8,358 nucleotides of DNA from assembly GCA_958425285.1 (NCBI GenBank), contig CATZVV010000069.1, positions 1 through 8,358 of the forward strand, read 5' to 3'. Below are positions 1-7,561 of this stretch, piece by piece. This DNA is from an uncultured Lachnoclostridium sp. (GTDB lineage Bacteria; Bacillota; Clostridia; Lachnospirales; Lachnospiraceae). A model generated the notes under the pieces. It had not been told where the DNA came from and ran no database searches. It worked only from the letters and a program-made list of their open reading frames with translations. Each line of letters opens with the position of its first letter. Within the stretch, counting starts at the first letter, position 1. The position numbers were made by a program, and so were the translations under genes.

Positions 1-2
1 TT

Positions 3-950
3 GTGTACAATCCTACACGTTTAGACGTTGGGTCACTTGCATATCGTACACAAGGTTTATGTATAGTATCGCATCTATATATGGTTTTCTATTTGACTGA
101 TGAGGGAAAAAGAAAAATTGACCCTCAGTATTTATATATGTATTTTCACCGTGATGAATTTCGCAGAGAAGTTACATTTAGAAATTTCGGCAGTCAAAGG
201 CCCGAATTCAATTTTAATGATATGAGTGATATTATTATCCCTCTTCCGGATATTGAAACACAAAGAAAGTATGTGGGCATTTACAACTCAATGATAGAAA
301 ATCAGCAATGTTATGAGCGTGGATTGGATGATTTGAAGATAGCGTTCGAGGCAGTGATTGAAGAACATAAACATACAGCCCCTAAAAAAAATGTTGGCTC
401 ACTTTTGAGGGAAATTGATTGTAGAAACGAAGACGGTTTTATTACCGAAGTCAAGGGAATCAATATAACAAAGCAATTTATGCCGTCTGTTGCTAATACT
501 AATGGCGTAGATTTAAAAAAATATAAGTTAGTAAAAACAGGCCAGTTTGCATTCTCAGGAATGCAGACGGGACGTGATGAATGTATTCGTATCGCATTAT
601 ATAACGGAGAAGAACCTATTATCATATCCCCCGCCTATACGGTCTTAGAACTAAAAGATAGTACTGTTTTTTCGGAATATGTAATGATGTGGTTCTTGCG
701 AAAGCAAGTTGATCGTCTTGGCTGGTTTATGAGTGATGCAAGTATTAGAACAAATCTGGATATGGACCGTTTTTATGAAATAGAAATTCCGATTCCAGAT
801 TATAAAATCCAAAAGTCTATCGTAGAAATCTTTCATGCATATAATGAACGCAGGGATATTAACGAAAGACTGAAATCTCAGATTAAGGACATCTGCCCTA
901 TTCTTATCAAAGGTTCTATCGAAGAAGCGAGAAAATCAAAGGAGGCGTAA
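3..950 (+). CDS. hsdS: Type I restriction-modification specificity subunit HsdS (5' truncated by window edge)
   Basis: HsdS recognises the target DNA for a type I restriction-modification complex (M2S for methylation, R2M2S for cleavage). The visible 315 residues hold the end of the first target-recognition domain, the central conserved helices and the complete second domain. Landmarks are YNPTRLDVGSLAY at the visible start, IPLPDIETQRKYV (about 79-91) and its internal duplicate IPIPDYKIQKSIV (about 262-274). Each duplicate is followed by a charged long helix (about 92-124 and 275-312), the usual spacer coiled coils. Full-length HsdS proteins are usually near 400 residues, so about 100 are missing to the left. 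The GTG at position 3 is only the first in-frame codon, not a real start. The gene ends three bases before hsdR, and its last codons carry the hsdR ribosome site (aaaggagg, 938-945), so the two are one operon. hsdM is expected upstream. The specificity cannot be read from sequence. Confidence 0.93.
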   Translation: MYNPTRLDVGSLAYRTQGLCIVSHLYMVFYLTDEGKRKIDPQYLYMYFHRDEFRREVTFRNFGSQRPEFNFNDMSDIIIPLPDIETQRKYVGIYNSMIENQQCYERGLDDLKIAFEAVIEEHKHTAPKKNVGSLLREIDCRNEDGFITEVKGINITKQFMPSVANTNGVDLKKYKLVKTGQFAFSGMQTGRDECIRIALYNGEEPIIISPAYTVLELKDSTVFSEYVMMWFLRKQVDRLGWFMSDASIRTNLDMDRFYEIEIPIPDYKIQKSIVEIFHAYNERRDINERLKSQIKDICPILIKGSIEEARKSKEA

Positions 951-953
951 TTT

Positions 954-3900
954 ATGGCTCGATTGAAAGAATATAATGGTCATTACTGCGAATCAGAATA
1001 TGAATATGCCTTCCTTGGTTTTTTAGAGAAGGAAGGTTGGAATTATCTTTCCGGCAATAAAATTGTCCGTAACAGCAAGAAGGACGTTCTGATTGCAGAT
1101 GATTTCAAATCTTTTATCTCAAATACTAATTCAGATTTGACAAGTGAAGAAGTTACACAGATTTACGACAATGTTCGACTTGTTGGTAGTGAAAGTGATT
1201 TTGCAACGCTTCATAAGGTTTACGGATGGATGGTGGATGGAATTCAATTTACCCCGTATGACGGATTACCTCGTATGGTTTCGCTGATTGATTTTGAGGA
1301 ACCAGAGAACAATATATTCCGAGCAGTGAACCAGTTTACTGTGGAGTATATGAATAATGGTCAAAAGGAAAATCGCAGACCAGATGTTTTGCTGTTTGTA
1401 AATGGTATGCCTCTGTGCGTAATTGAACTGAAAAATCCGGGCGATGCCAATGCTACTGTTTTGGATGCCTGGGAACAGATTAATATTCGTTATTGGAGAG
1501 ATATTCCGCATCTTTTACACTACTGCCCATTAGCGTGTATATCCGATGGTGTTAAAACCAGACTGGGGACGGTTCGTACTCCCTATGAGCATTTCTATGC
1601 CTGGAGGCGAGTGAATGATGGTGATGTGGTTTCCACAATGCCGTTTGCTGAGATGGAAACGATGATTAAGGGTGTTTATAGTCCTGTACGTTTCCTTGAG
1701 ATTTTCAGAGACTATATCTATTTTCAGGATACCATCTATGACAGCGATGAAGTGGAAATCGTCTGCCGTTATCCGCAGTTCTTTGCTTCTAAGTTATTAA
1801 AGCAAAGCATTGTAAACTCTGTTACTTCCGGCAGTGGAAAAGGTGGCACATATTTTGGTGCAACGGGATGTGGCAAAACATATACTATGGCTTTCCTTGC
1901 TCGTCAACTTGCATTACGCTGTACGGATATTCCGGCAATCGGCTCTCCTACGATTATTTTGATTGTTGATAGAGATGAGCTTCAGAAACAGGGCGCAAAA
2001 CTTTTTACCAAGAGTAAGGAGTTTTTGAATCTTGGTGAGGTTTCTGTTGTAAAAAATAGAGCAAAGCTACGAGAGGAACTGCGAGCAAGACAAAGCGGCG
2101 GTTTTTATATTTGCACTATCCAGAAGTTTTGTGACCGTGAAGATGATAAAATCGGTCTTATTAACGACCGAAAGAATATTATTTGTTTTTCTGATGAAGC
2201 CCACAGAACTCAGCTTGAGCATTCTAAGAAGATTCAATTCAGCAAGGATGCTGATGAAAATATGAAAGCTATGGTGTCCAAGCCATATGCAAAAGTTCTG
2301 AAAGAGGCATTTCCAAATGCTACATTTGTTGGCTTTACAGGTACGCCTATTGCAGAGACTTACCAGACCTTTGGTGAGGAAATTGACCGTTATACAATGG
2401 ATCAGGCTGTTGCAGATGGATTGACCGTGCCTATCAAGTATCATCCTCGTATTGCAAAGGTATTGCTTGATAAAAAGAAAGCTGCTGAAATTGAGGACTA
2501 CTACAAAAAGTGCGCCGATGATGGAGCAACCCGTGAAGATATTGAATCAAGTAAACGAGCAATGAGTTCTATGGAGGTTATCCTTGGAGAGCCTTTGCGA
2601 TTAGAGCGTCTTGCCATAGATATTCATGACCATTATGTTGCTGACTGTGATCAGGACCCCGACAGAATACAGAAAGCTATGATTGTTTGCTCAAGTCGAG
2701 TGATTGCCTATGCATTGTTGCTCAAATTCAAGAGCAAATATCCGGAGTGGTTTGAAGAAAAGAAGGTTCCAGGTGGTGTTACAGCTACAGAAGAAGAACT
2801 GAAAGAACTAAAGCCCATGCCATTTATTGCCATGGTTTCAAGCGTTGGTAGCAATGACGAACCCAAGATGTATAATTATCTTGGCGGAGTAAAAAATGAT
2901 AAGCGCTCTGAAGAGTTGGATGCCGCATTTAAGCAGGAAAAATCCAATTTCCGAATTGTAATTGTTGTTGATATGTGGATTACCGGCTTTGATGTGCCCT
3001 CTCTTACATATTTGTACAATGACAAACCATTGAAAAAGCATTTGCTTATCCAGACAATCAGCCGTGTAAATAGAAAATATCCCGGCAAAGAGCATGGTAT
3101 GATTATTGACTACATTGGCATTAGAGATAATATGCGTGAAGCTATGAAAATCTATGGCGGTAATACCTCTGTTGCACCAACTGCCGATGATGTTGAACAA
3201 GCGACAATGATTTTCAGAGAAGAATTGGAAATTCTAAAAACACTGTTTACAGATTATGATCTGGCTCCATTCTTAAATCCGGAATGTGATCCTGTATTGC
3301 GTTACACATTACTTGCAAAAGCTGCTGAATTTGTGTTCGCTTCAACGCAGGAATTGAGTGGTGACAAGGGAAAGGTATCCTTTAAAACTTATTTCTTGCA
3401 GTCTGTTAAGCGGATGCGAACAGCGTTTGAAATTTGTCAACCTTCCGGTGAACTTGGAGAAAAAGAGTCAGCACTTGCACAGTGCTTTATGGCCATTGCG
3501 GGATTTGTTCGCAAAATGAGCGGAACAAGTGATGTGGATGCTGATACGATGAACCGTGCTGTTGCAAAGATGGTTGAAGAAGCATTGAAATACAATCAGG
3601 TTGAAAGCGTCCTTGAAAGTGGCGAAGAGGAAGATATTTTTTCTCCGGAGTATTTTGAAAAGCTGTCAGATGTAAAAATGCCAGCTACCAAATTAGAGCT
3701 TTTAATTAAGATGTTGCGTAAACAGATTAAGGAATATGGAAAAGTAAACCAGGTTGCTGCGAAGATATTCCAGGAAATGCTTGAAAAAACGATTGCAGAA
3801 TACCATGAGCGAAGAAAACATCTTACTGCAGAAGAAGCCGGAGCAACACAGGAGCAGGCATCCGATGACATTATCAGGTATGCTACGGAGCAGGCACTTG

Positions 3901-4370
3901 AAATTCTGCGTCAAATGAATGAAAACCGTGAAAGCTTCCGCAAAATCGGATTAACTTTTGAGGAAAAAGCATTTTACGATATCTTAATTGCTTTGCGTGA
4001 CCGATATGATTTTGAATATGGAACGGATAAGGAAATAGATGGTGTCGTTGTGAATGACAAGTGCAAATCTCTTGCCAAAAAGGTAAAAGAAATCATTGAT
4101 ACAAAGTCATCTTTTGCAGACTGGCTGAATAACCAGAACGTTAGAAACCAGTTGAAACTTGAAATAAAGATATGCCTTGTAAAAAATGGATATCCTCCGC
4201 AATATAGCCCTGAAGTGTTCAATAAAGTGATGGAGCAAGTGGAGAATTTTGAGGAAAATTCAGATACGATATCTTATAACTCTCAGCCAGTTCAGTTGAA
4301 TGAATATGCGCCATCAGTGAATTTTTCGATGGTCGCAGAGGAAGCTGCACCATATGACAGCAGGAATTAA
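954..4370 (+). CDS. hsdR: Type I restriction endonuclease subunit HsdR
   Basis: This is the motor and nuclease subunit of a type I restriction enzyme: it translocates DNA using ATP and cuts it away from the recognition site. The 1138 residues match a full-length HsdR. The N-terminal PD-(D/E)xK nuclease shows D144 and E158-L-K160, with a following QI at 175-176. The superfamily 2 helicase core shows Walker A GATGCGKT (302-309, K308), the DEAH box (414-417), motif III TGTP (462-465), motif V around ITGFD (676-680) and motif VI QTISRVNR (700-707). The remaining 400 or so residues are the helical C-terminal region expected to bind the methylase core. The ATG at 954 follows a strong aaaggagg site in the end of hsdS. 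No frameshift or lost catalytic residue is seen, so the gene looks active. It closes the restriction operon before the 69-base gap to the orphan cassette. Confidence 0.96.
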   Translation: MARLKEYNGHYCESEYEYAFLGFLEKEGWNYLSGNKIVRNSKKDVLIADDFKSFISNTNSDLTSEEVTQIYDNVRLVGSESDFATLHKVYGWMVDGIQFTPYDGLPRMVSLIDFEEPENNIFRAVNQFTVEYMNNGQKENRRPDVLLFVNGMPLCVIELKNPGDANATVLDAWEQINIRYWRDIPHLLHYCPLACISDGVKTRLGTVRTPYEHFYAWRRVNDGDVVSTMPFAEMETMIKGVYSPVRFLEIFRDYIYFQDTIYDSDEVEIVCRYPQFFASKLLKQSIVNSVTSGSGKGGTYFGATGCGKTYTMAFLARQLALRCTDIPAIGSPTIILIVDRDELQKQGAKLFTKSKEFLNLGEVSVVKNRAKLREELRARQSGGFYICTIQKFCDREDDKIGLINDRKNIICFSDEAHRTQLEHSKKIQFSKDADENMKAMVSKPYAKVLKEAFPNATFVGFTGTPIAETYQTFGEEIDRYTMDQAVADGLTVPIKYHPRIAKVLLDKKKAAEIEDYYKKCADDGATREDIESSKRAMSSMEVILGEPLRLERLAIDIHDHYVADCDQDPDRIQKAMIVCSSRVIAYALLLKFKSKYPEWFEEKKVPGGVTATEEELKELKPMPFIAMVSSVGSNDEPKMYNYLGGVKNDKRSEELDAAFKQEKSNFRIVIVVDMWITGFDVPSLTYLYNDKPLKKHLLIQTISRVNRKYPGKEHGMIIDYIGIRDNMREAMKIYGGNTSVAPTADDVEQATMIFREELEILKTLFTDYDLAPFLNPECDPVLRYTLLAKAAEFVFASTQELSGDKGKVSFKTYFLQSVKRMRTAFEICQPSGELGEKESALAQCFMAIAGFVRKMSGTSDVDADTMNRAVAKMVEEALKYNQVESVLESGEEEDIFSPEYFEKLSDVKMPATKLELLIKMLRKQIKEYGKVNQVAAKIFQEMLEKTIAEYHERRKHLTAEEAGATQEQASDDIIRYATEQALEILRQMNENRESFRKIGLTFEEKAFYDILIALRDRYDFEYGTDKEIDGVVVNDKCKSLAKKVKEIIDTKSSFADWLNNQNVRNQLKLEIKICLVKNGYPPQYSPEVFNKVMEQVENFEENSDTISYNSQPVQLNEYAPSVNFSMVAEEAAPYDSRN

Positions 4371-4439
4371 GATGTTGAGTCGCTACCGATTCGCAAAAAT
4401 TACAAATGCTCTTTAGAGGTAAATGATAGGGGTGATTAC

Positions 4440-5459
4440 ATGAGTGATACGATATATATTTTTCCAAATGATATGGAGATTATTGACTGTGATGGGTACA
4501 GTTCTGATGTAGCAGAATGTTTTTCGACGGTTCCAAAGGTTGCGAAACCTTTGGTCTATGGTGCCAAAACAGCATTTTCTAAGATTGAAAAGATGCTTCT
4601 TTCTGCACCAGCATTCATCAATGCAATCAAGGCAATGGTTCCAGAAGAGACTATTCAGGCAATCTTAACAGATGAGCAGAAATCACAGCTTGCGAGCGGT
4701 GCATTAAAGCTTATGACGAAGAAGGACGGAACTTTAATGGCAAATCTGGTAAATCCAGAGACAAATAAGATTGTATCAACAATTTCTCTGGAGAAGGTAC
4801 AACTTTCTCCGGAAATTTCGCAGGCAATGACAAGTTATGCAACGCAAATGCAGATGGCAGAGATTGCGGAGCAGATCCAAATAGTTCAGCTTGCTGTTGA
4901 GGAAGTTCGTCTGGGACAGGAGTATGACCGATTAGCTACAGCCTATAGCTGTCAACAAAAGTTATTACAGGCAATGGCAATTAAGAACCCAGAACTGAAG
5001 GCAATGGCATTACTTCGTATTGCGTCAGATGCAGAGGATAGCCGAAATCTGTTAATGCAAAGTCAGAATGCAAATGTTGAGTTTATTAAAAGCCAACCCG
5101 AATCATTCTGGGGAAAACTTGTTTCCGGTGCTAATCCAGATAAGGTCAATGCACGGATGAATGAGATTCGTGGAAGTCTTTCAGCAGTTAATATGGTCTC
5201 TTTGGCTGAGGCAATGGCATATCAGACAATGGGAGAAACGGAATCGGCGCAGCTTAGCTTACGGTATTACGCAGATTATGTTCAGCACACATATCTCGAA
5301 AGCCCTGGATTAGTTGAGCGTCTGGATATGATTGATCCTTCTCCAGAAAATTATTGGTCAAGGACGTTGCCAGAAATTGAAAAGAGAATTCAAGCATTAC
5401 CATGTAATGTAACCCCATTACTCGCAGGAGGTGACGAAGATGGAACAAAAGACATGTAA
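4440..5459 (+). CDS. Helical protein of unknown function, first gene of the four-gene cassette
   Basis: I do not recognise a named family. The 339-residue protein has no signal peptide and no clear membrane segment. It starts with a short beta-like strand (TIYIFPNDMEIID, 4-16), followed by amphipathic helices (about 36-95) and a short strand-rich part (about 96-122). A long Gln/Glu/Ala/Met-rich stretch at about 124-215 looks strongly helical and possibly coiled-coil, pointing to a scaffold or oligomerisation role (inference). The C-terminal part (about 240-285) is again helical, ending in a flexible acidic tail. No enzymatic motif is visible. Start: the ATG at 4440 is preceded by aggggtga (4428-4435) with four bases between. 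Its 3' end overlaps the next gene by 20 bases, so translation is probably coupled. The 69-base gap to hsdR holds no convincing terminator, so read-through from the restriction operon is possible. Real gene: very sure; function: unknown. Confidence 0.88.
   Translation: MSDTIYIFPNDMEIIDCDGYSSDVAECFSTVPKVAKPLVYGAKTAFSKIEKMLLSAPAFINAIKAMVPEETIQAILTDEQKSQLASGALKLMTKKDGTLMANLVNPETNKIVSTISLEKVQLSPEISQAMTSYATQMQMAEIAEQIQIVQLAVEEVRLGQEYDRLATAYSCQQKLLQAMAIKNPELKAMALLRIASDAEDSRNLLMQSQNANVEFIKSQPESFWGKLVSGANPDKVNARMNEIRGSLSAVNMVSLAEAMAYQTMGETESAQLSLRYYADYVQHTYLESPGLVERLDMIDPSPENYWSRTLPEIEKRIQALPCNVTPLLAGGDEDGTKDM
5426..5434 (+). promoter_or_regulatory. Ribosome binding site deciding the start of the zinc-ribbon gene
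   Basis: The stretch aggaggtga is a near-perfect Shine-Dalgarno sequence inside the end of the preceding gene. It lies five bases before the ATG at 5440. An in-frame GTG at 5431 lies within the site itself, so it cannot be the start. The protein therefore begins MEQKTCKKC and has 66 residues. Confidence 0.85.
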
Positions 5460-5640
5460 AAAATGTGGAAGACCTTTACCGGACAAATATAAGCACAAGA
5501 AATGCGAGAACTGTAGAAACCTAGATGCAAAGAAGTTTAAAGATGCAGGAAAAGCTACACTTGGAGTTGCGGTTATGATTGGCGGGGCAGCAATTTCTAT
5601 TGCCACAAATGGAAAGTTCAATCTGCCGAAAAAGAAATAA
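5440..5640 (+). CDS. Small zinc-ribbon protein with hydrophobic C-terminal segment
   Basis: This 66-residue protein has two CxxC knuckles, C6-x2-C9 and C22-x2-C25, in a lysine-rich context. That is the standard pattern of a short zinc ribbon binding one zinc ion. After a short charged linker, residues 39-56 are small and hydrophobic (ATLGVAVMIGGAAISIAT), followed by a basic tail ending in KKK. A single tail membrane anchor, with the ribbon in the cytoplasm, is one reading. The segment is glycine- and alanine-rich and only marginally long, so a buried or peripheral helix is also possible. The gene starts inside the preceding one (20-base overlap) and has its own strong ribosome site. Roles fitting such proteins are adaptor, nucleic-acid binding or membrane recruitment of cassette partners; none is shown. 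Existence is well supported by the cysteine spacing and ribosome site. Confidence 0.85.
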   Translation: MEQKTCKKCGRPLPDKYKHKKCENCRNLDAKKFKDAGKATLGVAVMIGGAAISIATNGKFNLPKKK

Positions 5641-5672
5641 TAAAGTAACTACTGTGAAGGGAGGTTGAGCAT

Positions 5673-6425
5673 ATGGACAAAGGAAGTCCGAGTTTCCTTA
5701 AAATCGTGTATTTCGACGAGGCGGCTGCACAAGACTATTTAGACATTACAAATGGCGGGCGACTTGATTGGAGTAAAGAAGAAAACAAACAACGAGCTGC
5801 TCAGATATTAACAGAAATTGAAGCACAAGCAAAAGGAAGTTTCAATATTATCAGTTTCCTAAAAGGAAGTGTGTCTGGTAACCTTGATGCAAAAGCAAGT
5901 GGCGAAATTGCAAAATTATTCGACAAAACAATAAAAAACACACTGCTAACTGACTATATAGCCAAGGCATATAACGATGACAAAATCAAGAAATTTGATG
6001 ACTCTGGAGTTTATGCTCCGGTTAACTCGGTAACTCTTTATAAAATGTACAGTTCATATCTGTCCATTGTACCTAAGGATCAATTACCGTTTGACATTGA
6101 AAAATTGAATGATGCCGTACTTGGTGAACGTGGTTATTATGCCATGCTGCTAAAAAAGGAAGATACCCCGTCCTCTGTGCTTAGATTTAATATCAATGCA
6201 TTTAAAAACAGCTACAGCCTCGCAGATTTAAGCAAAATGGATCTTACATACTATGGTGTCAAGGTCGGAATGTGCAAACAGACAGAGCTTGGCATAGATA
6301 AAGAGTTTGAATTTCAAAATAAACCTGCAGAGGTAACAGCTGAAAGTATTTTGGACGAGGAAACACCAAAGCAGGAAATTGAACTCGCAGTATATGACAT
6401 TGTACTGGCGGGGGTGAAGGCATGA
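5673..6425 (+). CDS. Conserved protein of unknown function, resembles DUF6414 family (from memory)
   Basis: The 250-residue protein opens with a strand and an acidic helix, IVYFDEAAAQDYLDITNGG (11-29). It continues with a Gly/Ser/Ala-rich amphipathic part (about 55-80), a conserved-looking NTLLTDYI (89-96), and a C-terminal half with RFNINAFKNSYSLADLSKM (171-189) and LTYYGVKVG (191-199). The last part (220-250) is acidic and then beta-like. These motifs resemble what I recall as DUF6414, a family without assigned function; I cannot verify that name here. No catalytic motif, signal peptide or clear membrane span is seen. The ATG at 5673 follows aagggaggt (5657-5665) with seven bases between. 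Its TGA overlaps the ATG of the AAA+ gene (ATGA, 6422-6425), a hallmark of translational coupling. A regulatory or sensor partner of the ATPase is the natural inference from this coupling. Confidence 0.85.
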   Translation: MDKGSPSFLKIVYFDEAAAQDYLDITNGGRLDWSKEENKQRAAQILTEIEAQAKGSFNIISFLKGSVSGNLDAKASGEIAKLFDKTIKNTLLTDYIAKAYNDDKIKKFDDSGVYAPVNSVTLYKMYSSYLSIVPKDQLPFDIEKLNDAVLGERGYYAMLLKKEDTPSSVLRFNINAFKNSYSLADLSKMDLTYYGVKVGMCKQTELGIDKEFEFQNKPAEVTAESILDEETPKQEIELAVYDIVLAGVKA

Positions 6426-7561
6426 AACAAATAGTAATGTTCTATGGTTCTGACCGAGCATTTACAGATATTATTCCAAAAAGTCATAGAAATTTATTAA
6501 GTGTTGCGATGCAGATAGATGATGAGAGTAAGAAGCTTGTGATGGAGGTAAGAGGATTTCCTAAACAAAAATCGGACTCAGAAAAACCCAAAAAGAAAAA
6601 ACCAATGGTCCGTAATTTGGTAATATTTGCAAACGAATACAATAGCGTTAACGAGCACGTAATTACCAATTTTATCGATTTCATGGCTCAGCTCAGCATT
6701 AGCAATATGTACATCCAAAATCCACCAGCATTACTGAGAGACCAAGTTGAAAGGGTATATGGTGACAAAGGAATAATCAAAACAGAGCACCAAAAGTACA
6801 ATGTTATAAGTGAAGATATTATTCGGCAGATATATACAGGATTTGATCGTAGGATTATTGGGCAAAAAGCTGTAAAAAAGAAATTATTAAAAGCCCTATA
6901 CCCCATTGTGGATAACAAGCAGAATAAACCAGTAGTAATATTATTCTATGGAGATTCGGGTCTTGGAAAAACCGAAACTGTGCAATATGTAACAGAATTG
7001 CTGGGCGGTGCTTTGCTTAGAAAGCAGTTTTCCATGTATCAGAATAATGAATTCTCTAATTACCTATTTGGAGGAAAACATAATCAAAAGAGTTTTGCCA
7101 AGGATTTACTTGCAAGAGATTCTAATGTTATTCTCCTTGATGAGTTTGACAAAGCAAATTCGGTTTTTCACAGTGCATTTTATCAGCTGTTTGATGAAGG
7201 GATTTTTGAAGATCAAAATTACAAAGTGGATGTTAGACATGCGGCTATTTTCTGTACATCAAATTACCATACAACAGATGAAATTAAAGAGAAGCTTGGA
7301 CTTCCAATATATAACCGATTTGATGCGATTATTGAATTTGATCAACTAGCTGGAGACGCCAAGATGAAGATTGCAGAAATGACTTTAAGAACTATGGACA
7401 AAAGTACCCTTCTACCAATCGACATAAGAAAAAAAATCATTTCTGCGTCATTAACCATGAGTAATGCCAGAGAAATTCAACGATTGGTCAAAGACACCAT
7501 TTCACTATGTGAGATTAACAGAATTTGTAATGGGATAAAAGCGGAAAATGGAACGGAATAA
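6422..7561 (+). CDS. AAA+ ATPase, ClpB-D2-like (AAA_2 type), with orphan N-terminal region
   Basis: Residues 145-360 form one AAA+ module close to the second ATPase domain of ClpA/ClpB. Visible are the entry motif IIGQ (145-148), Walker A GDSGLGKT (177-184, K183), Walker B ILLDEFDKA (237-245, D240 and E241), sensor 1 N281 in TSN, a putative arginine finger R299 in YNRFD, and sensor 2 R350 in NARE. All ATPase residues are present, so it should bind and hydrolyse ATP, probably as a ring. The stretch between Walker A and B (YLFGGKHNQKSF, 214-225) lacks the GYVG pore loop of threading unfoldases. The first 140 residues are unrelated to Clp N-domains and contain a lysine-rich stretch (48-60) between two compact-looking parts. 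No protease-docking loop (IGF/L) is evident. The start overlaps the preceding stop by four bases, and the 3' end overlaps the next gene by 14 bases. It is probably the motor or switch of the cassette. Confidence 0.92.
   Translation: MKQIVMFYGSDRAFTDIIPKSHRNLLSVAMQIDDESKKLVMEVRGFPKQKSDSEKPKKKKPMVRNLVIFANEYNSVNEHVITNFIDFMAQLSISNMYIQNPPALLRDQVERVYGDKGIIKTEHQKYNVISEDIIRQIYTGFDRRIIGQKAVKKKLLKALYPIVDNKQNKPVVILFYGDSGLGKTETVQYVTELLGGALLRKQFSMYQNNEFSNYLFGGKHNQKSFAKDLLARDSNVILLDEFDKANSVFHSAFYQLFDEGIFEDQNYKVDVRHAAIFCTSNYHTTDEIKEKLGLPIYNRFDAIIEFDQLAGDAKMKIAEMTLRTMDKSTLLPIDIRKKIISASLTMSNAREIQRLVKDTISLCEINRICNGIKAENGTE

Noticed and set aside
1..950. Phase-variable hsdS with inverted repeats
   Set aside because: No second hsdS copy, recombinase or inverted repeat is visible in the window.
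2067..2444. Minus-strand 125-codon frame opposite hsdR, with similar shorter ones elsewhere opposite hsdR and the cassette
   Set aside because: They lie opposite well-supported coding sequence, show Cys/Ser/Ile-rich shadow composition and no domain or ribosome site.
4375..4406. Possible promoter TTGAGT followed by TACAAA upstream of the cassette
   Set aside because: The spacing is 20 bases and the -10 match is poor, so it is no better than chance in AT-rich sequence.
5431..5439. GTG start giving three extra residues on the zinc-ribbon protein
   Set aside because: The GTG is part of the Shine-Dalgarno sequence; the ATG at 5440 is correctly spaced.
7008..7349. Plus-strand 113-codon frame inside the AAA+ gene
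   Set aside because: It is out of frame with the intact ATPase, has no ribosome site and an implausible composition.
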